Program-made: the position numbers and the translations under genes
Source of the DNA: CAYQQU01 sp964419545
GTDB taxonomy: Bacteria > Bacteroidota > Bacteroidia > Chitinophagales > Saprospiraceae
Assembly: GCA_964419545.1 (NCBI GenBank)
Contig: CAYQQU010000020.1
Span: 16,228-80,227 of the forward strand
DNA length: 64,000 nt
Direction: 5' to 3'
The notes under the pieces: model-generated
Told to the model about the DNA's origin: nothing
Seen by the model: the letters and a program-made list of their open reading frames with translations, nothing else
Databases searched by the model: none
Part shown: piece by piece, positions 49,159 through 57,189 of the stretch
Position numbering within the stretch: the stretch's first letter is position 1
How the letters are laid out: every line of letters starts with the position of its first letter

Positions 49159-50459
49159 TTATAAGGTACAATCGACGAGCGTGCCGCCGATGATGGTGTT
49201 ATTATCCCCGCAATCCATGATGGTGACGTCCGGCAATTGTGCGGAGATGATCAGGTTGTCTCTGGCGGAAGGAACATCAAAGCCAGGAATAATAAGCTCC
49301 GGGTGCAGTATAATATCGGCTACAATGCTACCTTCGGCCTGGTTGGCCACCAACCGGTTTTCGAAGGCGCCGTCAATCAACCCATAACCCCCGGTTCCGC
49401 AATTGTTGCAGATATTTTTAGCAATGACCCAATTGTTGGTCGTTTCCGCCGCCTGGGGAATATTCCCGTCCGGCAGCTCGCTGGCGGGCGGAAAGGCGCA
49501 AAAGAAAAGACCCCAAACCAGGTTGTCATGCAGGTAGTTTTCAAAAAGCAGGCCGTTGCGGTCGCTGGTAAAGACCCCGGTGTCGTATTGCTCGATTTCG
49601 TTATTGAAAATTTTCACATTACGCCCTTCAACTAGTGGTCTGTCAACGTATGAATGTCGGGTAAGGTATCTGCGGATTTTTTGCCTGATCGAGGCGGGGG
49701 TTCGGGATCGTAGCCGTAGCTACGAAGCCCGGTTCTTCAACGATGAGCAGGCGAAAAAGACGCCATAGATTACCTGACAATTTATGCTTGACAGACCACT
49801 AGAACGATGCCATTATTGAGGCCGGCGGTATTGAGCCCTTGGATGTAGTTGCTGGATAGCATGGCAAAATTAGTTCGAAGAAGGAAAATGCCTTGTTGGA
49901 AACCATACAAAGCATTATTGGCAATTCTGATCCGGCGGGAATTTTCCACCAGAATACCGGTTGATCCTCCTTCACCAGCCGGCCTGAGTTCCAATCCTTC
50001 GATCCGGGCATTATTCGCGTCCTGCAGGTGGATCGCCGGATCGAGTACATTGGGCAGATCAACGAAGTTGGGCGCCGCAATATCCACGCTAAGCACCGCC
50101 CCGGGTTGTCCTTTTAAGGTGAGCCGGTAAGGAATATGGACCGTACCGGATTCATAGTGATCGCCGCTTTCCAGGATGACGGTCCCGTTAGGTCCCGCCG
50201 CCGCAATGGCGTCGGCCAGGGCGTCATTGGAACCGGCCGGCACCACGACAGTACTCCCGGAGCGCTCGGTTACTTCCAGCTGTTCAAATTCCCTTTTAGC
50301 GTCGGCGATGAGCTGTTCGGCTTCCTCGATGGTTTGCTGCACCAGCAATTGTTGGTCCTGACTGAGCTGGTCTTTTAGCGCCTGGTCTGCCAGGTCATCG
50401 GAACAGCTCCATAAGAGGGCAAAGCCAACATAAGCCAGCAATTTGATAGACTTAAGCAT
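49159..50459 (-). pseudogene. Right-handed beta-helix lipoprotein gene disrupted by a MITE
   Basis: Two frames, 50459 to 49782 and 49617 to 49159, are parts of one protein. The first has a lipobox (ALLWSC), a coiled-coil segment and the beginning of a parallel beta-helix (LTLKGQPGAVLSV, ARIEGLELRPAG, RRIRIANNALYGFQQGIFLL). The second continues the coil pattern (KIFNNEIEQYDTGVFTSDR) to a natural end (GGTLVDCTL). Between them is a 165-bp inverted-repeat element flanked by TA. Removing element plus one TA joins the halves in frame as IVLVEGRNVKIF, giving about 377 aa. The intact protein would be a surface or periplasmic beta-helix, possibly sugar-binding or lyase-like. Confidence 0.85.
49635..49799. 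mobile_element. 165-bp MITE inserted in the beta-helix gene (TA target duplication)
   Basis: Termini gtggtctgtcaa and ttgacagaccac are perfect 12-bp inverted repeats, extending with partial matches to ~30 bp (tgtcgggtaa / ttacctgaca inside). TA stands at both sides (49633-49634 and 49800-49801), typical of IS630/Tc1-mariner-type insertion. It carries no transposase. Confidence 0.88.
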
Positions 50460-50593
50460 AGTAGTCAAATGATTTTAGATGTAGAAATGGGTTGCGTTTT
50501 GCGATGGTTGAAAACCGACTCAAAGGTGCAAAAGAAGGGCGTTCAGGGTTTTCGCTCTTGTTCTAAATCCTTTTGACTATGTTCAAAATAGGA

Positions 50594-53500
50594 TCAGAAA
50601 GGCTGGCTACGGAAACTGCTCGGCGACAATCCGAATTCTTCTTTGAAGCTGGTGGAGAAGTGGCTGCCGCCTTTGAACCCAACCCGGTAGGCAATTTCAG
50701 AAATGGAAAGCGATGTGTTGATCAGTAGCTTGCGGGCCTCGTGCAGGCGCAGGCTGCGCAGATAAAGCCGGGCAGAGCGGCCGGTGAGGGCCTTAAGTTT
50801 GTTATGGACCTGGGTGCGGCTCATGCCGAGTTCCCGGCACAGGTCGTTTACCTGAAAAGCGGGCTCATCCAAATTTTCGAGGATGATCTCCTGGACTTTT
50901 TTAATAAAGGCGTCTTCCCGCTGAAAAGGGGAAGGTTCGCCGGGAGCGATGCGACGCATATTTTCGTATCGCTTCCGGAGCACCTGGCGGGTTTTAATGA
51001 GTTGTTCCAAGCGGATGAGGAGCTCTTTTCGATCGAAGGGTTTGGTCAGGTAGGCGTCGGCGCCGAGTTCCAGGCCTTCGAGGCGGTGTTCCCGGCCGGC
51101 CCTGGCCGTGAGCAGAACGATGGGGATATGGCTGGTGCGAACATCTGATTTCAGGCGCCGGCAAAATTCCAGGCCGTCCATTTTGGGCATCATGATGTCG
51201 GAAAGTACGATGTCGGGTACTTCGGCCAGTGCTTTTTGCAGCCCTGCCTGACCATCCGGGGCCGTTTGCACTCGATAGGCGTCTTGCAAAAAGTCTATCA
51301 AAAAAGCCGTCATATCCGGATTGTCTTCCACGATCAGCAAAAGCGGCAGTTCGACATTAGTTTGGACCGGGAATAATGGTGCTGTGCGGTAAACCGCTTC
51401 TTGCGGCCGGGACGCCGCTGCCCCGTCCGGCGCTGGTGGTGGTTGCGCAACCGATGCGTTTTGCCGAACCGGAAGGCCGACTTTAAAGGCGGCGCCCCGG
51501 TCCGGTTGGCTTGCTACCTTGATCCAGCCGCCCATGCGTTCCGTAAGTTCCTTGGCCAACGCCAATCCGATGCCGGTTCCCGTCGAAAAGATTTCCGGTT
51601 CTTCGGAGGGCTTCTGGGGAACAGATACCTGATAAAACCGGTCGAAAATAAAGGGCAGGTGCTTTTCGGGAATGCCGCGGCCGGTATCGGTCACCGAAAC
51701 GACCAGCCAGTTGTACCCCCCGTCTTGTTCGCAGGCCGTCTTCACTTCCACCCGGCCGCCGGCGGGTGTAAATTTCAGCGCATTGGAGAGGAGATTGGCC
51801 AGCACCATTTGCAAGTGCTCCGGATCAAAATCCATGAGCAGGCGGTCGCTATGGCATTGATGACTCAGTTGAATGTCTTTTTGCCGGGCCGCCGAGTCAA
51901 ATTCGCCGACTACGCCTTTGATAAAAGGAATGATATCCGACTGGACCGGATTGACCGACAAGCTTTGGGATTCCAGTTTGGATAGCTCCAGCATCTGGTT
52001 GATGAGGCGCAGCAGATTTTGACCGTGTTTCCGGATCAGCCGCATGCCTTTGGGGATATCGGTCTGGGTTTTTTCTTCCAGGCTTTCGGCGGTGCTCAGG
52101 ATGAGGGTCAGGGGCGTGCGAAATTCGTGGGTAATATTGGTGTAAAAGCGCGATTTGAAACGGTTGATTTCTTGCTGGCGAGTGATCTCGGCTTTGGCCA
52201 GGCGGCGTCGGAGGAGGTCCCGGTACAATAGAAAAAGTAAAATCACCAGCAAAAGAAAATAAAGGCCATAGGCGACCGGGTTAGCGTACCAGGGAGGACG
52301 AATCTTGATCCCGAGCAGATCGACCGGTTCACTCCAGAAATGGTCACTATTGGCGGCCTGGAGTTGGAAGATGTACCGGCCGGGCGGCAAATTGGTGTAA
52401 TCAGCACTGTTGTGCGTACCGGCATCGCGCCAGCCTGAATCAAAGTTGACCAGCCGGTAGCGGAAACGGTTGTCTTCGGGCGATTTAAAATGCAGGGCGG
52501 CAAGGCCGAGGGTGAGGTCGTTCTGGAAGTGTTTTAATTCGATTTGTTTCGTATAGGCTATGTGTCGGTCGAGGATCGCGTCAGGCCCCGGGCGCAGGAG
52601 CCGGTCGGATAAATGTATGGAAGTCAGGGCTACCTGGGGAGGGATGCTGTCGATCCGGATCGAATCCGGATGAAACTGCAGCAAACCACTCGCGCTTCCG
52701 AAGAAAAATTCCCCGTTCCGGGCTTTAAGCGCCTCCGGGTTGGGGATAAACCACTCTTCCTGCTCGTTCATCCATAAGGAGCGGGAAAACACCCGGACCA
52801 CTTGCCGGGCGACCGGGTCAAAGGTGGCCATGCCTTTATTGGAAAAAATCCAGAGTAGGCCGTTTTCATCTTCCAGGATAAAGCGCGTGTTGCCCAGTTG
52901 TTCGCTGACCGCCTCCGGAAGGTGGATGATCGCTTCTCGTTGAGGATCCCATCCTTTCAGGCCGGCGCTATGGGTACAGAGCCATAAGAGGAAGACACAT
53001 GAATGTCGATAATGCCGTAGTGGTCCAGTATGGATTCGAAGACTTCGGTGGCGGGATCAAACCGGAGCAACCCACCTTGATTAGCGCCAAGCCATAGATG
53101 GCCGAGGGAATCTTCTGCGAAGGCCGCAATTCTGGAGATCTCCCGGGCAAGCGGATGGTTTCGGTCCGGATAACAAATGGTCGTAGCTGCTTTTTCGTCG
53201 ATAATCCGGCAAAAGTTTTTTTGGTAGCGACTGAACCAGGTAGTCCCATCTTTACTTGTCCGGAGTTCGGCGCCGGCATGTTCATAGAAATGCCGGAAGC
53301 GGTCCGAGGGGAGGTGGAGGCGGGATAAAGCATTGCCGGTGCCTACCCATAGGTATCCGGGCGATCCTTCCACCACAGAATAGATGAAACGATCGGCCGG
53401 GCCGCCGGCCGGGTCCGATACATTTGGCTGAAAAGCCTTGTAGGAATCGTTGCTGCGGTCCCAGCAAACCAGCCCATCCCTTTCCGAACCCAGCCACAGC

Positions 53501-54660
53501 CTTTGTTCCCGGTCTTCCAGCATCGGAATGGTGAAACCGCTTTTTTTATCGGAAGCCAGCGTCCGGTGAAAGGTAAATGCGCCCCGATCCGGGTTATACC
53601 GAAAGATGCCCTTTTGCCAGGCGCCGATCCATATATTATGGGACCGGTCCGTCAAGAGCGTGTTGATCGTCAAAAAGAAATAGTGGTATTTGTCCGGATC
53701 ATTGTTGACATGCCGGCAGGCGCCGGTGGCGGGGTTAAAGAGATCGACTGTGGGTCCGGAGCTAATCCAGAGTTGTCCATTCCGGTCGCGAACGATCTGA
53801 CCTACCCGGTCCCTGGCCAAGCTGAACGGATCATCCGGATCGTGCCGAAATTGACGAATAATTTTATTGTCTTCGGTATCAAATTCGATCAGGCCTTCCT
53901 GCCAGGTACCTACCCAGAGACGCCTCGGTTTATCGGAAAAGACCGTGGAAAAGCTCTGGGAAGCCAGGTAGGTTTCAAACCGGTTTTCTTCGGGCAAAAA
54001 GCGGCAGAGCCCTGCATCGGTCGGCAGCCAGATGTGGCCTTGGTCATCGGTTACCAGCGCGCCTCCAAAATAATGGACCGGCAGGGAATCGGAATGCTCC
54101 GGTGCGGCTCGGAATAGCCGGTAAGCCGGAGCGATACCCATTTTTTCCCTGGTTGTTTCGATAACAAAAACCCCCTGGCCGTCGGCGGCTACCACCAGGT
54201 TGCCCTGTCGATCCTCCGTCATGCCGAAAATTTTGCCCTGGATGATGGGGTCGTTTCTGGTCGTGTCGTAAAGAAAAGGAATAAAGCGGTCCTGCCCCGG
54301 ATCATACCGAAAAAGCCGGTGTTTCTGGTAGCTCAGGCCCACCCAGATATCGCCGTTTTTGGTTTGGAACAATTGCGGCAGGTCCAGCTCCGGCAGGCTG
54401 TCCGGGTGACCGGCCGTCGGATAATAAGTAGTCATCTCGCGCCCGTCGTAGCGCACGATGCCGTTGGCCGTTCCGATCCAGATAAAGCCTTTGTCGTCCT
54501 GGAGGATATCGATGACGGAGGGGTTGGGCAGGCCTTGGTCGATGGTGAGGCGGTCGAAGGGGAGGACGAGGTGTTGGGCGATCATCTGTGGGCTTGCCCA
54601 ACCGTATCCCGAGAATAGCAAGAGAAAAAACCTTGGCCAAAATTCCGGCAAGTATTGCAT
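50594..54660 (-). pseudogene. HTCS sensor-regulator split by a frameshift
   Basis: The N-terminal frame (start 54660, signal peptide MQYLPEFWPRFFLLLFSGYG) carries propeller blades and ends at 52957. The C-terminal frame carries the last blades, Y_Y_Y domain, transmembrane helix, HisKA (NITHEFRTPLTLIL), HATPase, receiver (LSDIMMPKMDG) and AraC HTH. Reading the second frame upstream of its first ATG gives the blade motif LLWLCTHSAGLKGWDP, overlapping the tail of the first frame. One indel near 52985-53010 therefore separates them. Repaired, the protein would be about 1355 aa, matching the intact HTCS at 1376. It is adjacent to the disrupted beta-helix gene, its plausible target. Confidence 0.85.
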
Positions 54661-54696
54661 AGCAGCGGTTGTAATTCCGCCATTAAAATAACAAAA

Positions 54697-54727
54697 GAGG
54701 CGGTCTCTCGTAGAAAAAGACCGCCTC
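54697..54727 (-). terminator. Terminator after the fasciclin gene
   Basis: A 10-bp stem (gaggcggtct / agaccgcctc) followed on the minus strand by TTTTGTTATTTT. It separates the fasciclin gene from the HTCS pseudogene. Confidence 0.75.
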
Positions 54728-54763
54728 CGAAAAGAAAAGTATGGCTGCTGTTGCAGCATCACT

Positions 54764-55327
54764 TTACTTCGGCAAAACAACCGTTTCGATGACGTGGATC
54801 ACGCCGTTCGAGGCTTCGAGGTCGACCGTGGTGACTTTAGCCAGGTTGTAATTTTCATCGATGAGGTAGACGTTGCCGTCGCGCATGGTGGCGCGCAGCG
54901 TGCCGCCGTTGACCATTTCCAGCTCGGCTTTGCCGTTGCCGGCCTTAATGGCTTCGACGACGGCTTTAGAGTCGAACTTGCCGGCGGCGACGTGGTAGGT
55001 CAGTACGTTGGTCAGCGCGGCTTTGTTGGCCGGCTCCAGCAGCGAAGCGACCGTGCCGTCGGGCAGCTTGGCGAAGGCTTCGTTTACCGGTGCGAAGACG
55101 GTGAAGGGGCCGTCGCCTTTCAGGTTCTCCACCAGGCCGGCGGCTTTAACGGCCGTCACCAGGGTGGTGAAGTCATCCGAACCGGCGGCGATGTCGATGA
55201 TGTCTTTGTCGCTGGTGTAGGCTACGGTGCGGGCTTTGGCCCCGTGCTGCGTACACTGCGCCGTCGCGGCGGCGTTCAGCAACAGCATAGCCGTCAGCAG
55301 TCCAAACAAGATTTTTACTTTTTTCAT
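54764..55327 (-). CDS. Secreted fasciclin-domain protein
   Basis: 187 aa from the ATG at 55327, which starts a signal peptide (MKKVKILFGLLTAMLLLNAAATAQ); upstream in-frame starts are not credible. One FAS1 domain (about 50-187) with the H1 motif FTVFAPVNEAFAKLP and the late motif NGVIHVIETVVLPK. FAS1 proteins mediate adhesion or are exported antigens. It is divergent from the ECF sigma/anti-sigma pair. In mycobacteria the FAS1 proteins Mpt70/Mpt83 are regulated by SigK/RskA, so a similar circuit here is plausible. Confidence 0.93.
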   Translation of the reverse strand: MKKVKILFGLLTAMLLLNAAATAQCTQHGAKARTVAYTSDKDIIDIAAGSDDFTTLVTAVKAAGLVENLKGDGPFTVFAPVNEAFAKLPDGTVASLLEPANKAALTNVLTYHVAAGKFDSKAVVEAIKAGNGKAELEMVNGGTLRATMRDGNVYLIDENYNLAKVTTVDLEASNGVIHVIETVVLPK

Positions 55328-55611
55328 GGCTTTATATTTTACGGTGAAAAAAAATACAACATACCTACGAAGCATATTCCGGTTTGGATCACGGCCGGGT
55401 GAAATTTTTTCCCGGATCGTGGAAAGCCGGGCTTTCAAATGACTGGAATTCAAATTTTTGACAAAAAACTGAACATTTGACAGGAGGGGTTGTTGTTCAA
55501 GCAGCTTTACAGTTAGGTAGCTATTAATCGGCAAAATGACGCTCGCAGGTGGCTTCGGTGCGCAAAGGCAGAAGTTGTAGCGCCGTAGTTTCCTGCATGC
55601 TATTGAGAGTA

Positions 55612-56199
55612 ATGATGACACCCGACCAACATACCATTGAGCGACTGCAGGCGCGCGACAAAGCAGTAATCAGCGAACTTTACGATCAGTACGCAGCAGC
55701 GCTCTACGGGGTTGTTCTGCGGATTGTCCACTCGGAAGCGATCGCCGAGGATGTGCTGCAAGAGGCTTTTGTGAAAATATGGCGACACGGCTGCAACTAC
55801 GATCCTTCGAAGGGCTCCGTTTTTACCTGGATGCTCAACATAGCTCGTCGCAAGGCGATCGACCAGACTCGCTCGGCCGCCTTTCGGCACGGCGGCCGTA
55901 CAAAAGGAATCGACGAACAGGTTTGCAGCCTGAGTTATCAGCCCAAAACCGAACAGATCGGCCTGAATAAAATGGTGGAGAGCCTGGATGAAAAGTACCG
56001 GACCATCATCGATCTGGTCTACTTCCAGGGCTTCACCCACGTAGAAGTCAAAGACTATCTGGATATCCCTCTGGGCACCGTAAAGTCGCGACTGCGAATT
56101 GGGCTGCGCGAATTGAGAACTTTTTTCGAAGAACACCGCATCAGCCTGGTGTTATTCGTCATTTACGCGGCGGCGCTGGCCGCCGGAACAGGAGTATAG
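55612..56199 (+). CDS. ECF-type RNA polymerase sigma factor (SigK-like)
   Basis: 195 aa from the ATG at 55612 (MMTPDQHTIERLQARDKAVI). Sigma region 2 is ELYDQYAAALYGVVLRIVHS ... DVLQEAFVKIW ... TWMLNIARRKAIDQTR, and region 4 is LDEKYRTIIDLVYFQGFTHVEVKDYLDIPLGTVKSRLRIGLREL. The unusually hydrophobic C-terminus (LVLFVIYAAALAAG) is an odd extra. The anti-sigma gene begins 9 bp downstream, so the pair is an operon. The fasciclin gene is divergent. Confidence 0.92.
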   Translation: MMTPDQHTIERLQARDKAVISELYDQYAAALYGVVLRIVHSEAIAEDVLQEAFVKIWRHGCNYDPSKGSVFTWMLNIARRKAIDQTRSAAFRHGGRTKGIDEQVCSLSYQPKTEQIGLNKMVESLDEKYRTIIDLVYFQGFTHVEVKDYLDIPLGTVKSRLRIGLRELRTFFEEHRISLVLFVIYAAALAAGTGV

Positions 56200-56208
56200 G
56201 AAAATACC

Positions 56209-57015
56209 ATGGATAAAGAACGCTTTTTATCATCAGGATTGATCGAGCAATACGTGCTCGGGCTTTGTTCGCCCGAAGAGGAACAGCAGGTATTGCGCTA
56301 TGCGGAAGCTTTTCCGGAGATCAAAGAAGAGATCGACGGCATGCGCAAAGCGATGGAAGAATACGCCCGCCAGTACGCCGTTCCGCCGCCGCCCCATCTC
56401 AAAGAGAAAGTCATGAAAACCATCGACACCGACGGGGGGAATAGGGGTAACGGTAAAGCCGACTGGGAAGTGCGACCCGGCGCGGGCGCCAATCGCAGCG
56501 CCGGCTGGGCAGTGATGTTCTCCCTGCTGGCGATCGCCGTGCTGGGCTACTTGTCGTTCTCTTTTTATTCGCAGTATCGCCAAACACAGAATAAATTCGA
56601 CTCGCTGGCCGCCCGCTTCGAAATCTATAAGGAAAACTGCGAACAGGCCCAGGCCCAGCAGGCCGAACTGGAAAAGATCTACGCTTTCCTGCGGCACGAA
56701 GACACCCAGCCGGTGCGCCTCAGTGGCACCGGCCTGGCCCCGGAAGCGGAGACGTTGGTTTACATAAACCCTACCGCCCGGGCCGCTTACCTCAACGTGG
56801 TCAACCTTCCCGAACCGCCGGCTAATAAGACCTACCAGCTCTGGGCGGACGTCCACGGCGAAATGATCAACATGGGCGTCATCGACTCCAGTACTACCGA
56901 ACTGCAACTGGTCAACTTCATCGACGAGGCCGAAAGCCTCAACATCACCCTCGAACCCGCCGGGGGCAGCGAACATCCTACCGTAGAACTCCTCTACGTT
57001 CGCGGCGCCGTATAA
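56209..57015 (+). CDS. Anti-sigma factor, RskA/RsgI-like, single-pass membrane protein
   Basis: 268 aa. The N-terminal cytosolic part (MDKERFLSSGLIEQYVLGLCSPEEEQ ...) is a zinc-free anti-sigma fold. One transmembrane helix follows at about 103-123 (AVMFSLLAIAVLGYLSFSFY), then an extracytoplasmic coiled coil and an RskA-type C-terminal domain (YLNVVNLPEPPANKTYQLWADVHGE). It should hold the upstream sigma factor at the inner membrane until a signal triggers release. Confidence 0.9.
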   Translation: MDKERFLSSGLIEQYVLGLCSPEEEQQVLRYAEAFPEIKEEIDGMRKAMEEYARQYAVPPPPHLKEKVMKTIDTDGGNRGNGKADWEVRPGAGANRSAGWAVMFSLLAIAVLGYLSFSFYSQYRQTQNKFDSLAARFEIYKENCEQAQAQQAELEKIYAFLRHEDTQPVRLSGTGLAPEAETLVYINPTARAAYLNVVNLPEPPANKTYQLWADVHGEMINMGVIDSSTTELQLVNFIDEAESLNITLEPAGGSEHPTVELLYVRGAV

Positions 57016-57189
57016 GGTCGCTTTTTGACGTTTTCCCAACGCTTTCCTTCTTGTCTGCTCTTGTAGTTTTCTGATGTTTTTGCGTAGCTTCACGGCAAAT
57101 TCCGCTATCCCATTCCTCAGAAGCCGTGCCATTAGCGCAAAAACCTTCCGAAACCTGCTGTTTCGGACCAATCTCACCAAATCCAGGTA

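Noticed and set aside
52957..53010. Programmed frameshift in the split HTCS
   Set aside because: No slippery heptamer or stimulatory structure recognised, and the family is not known to use one; indel or error is simpler.
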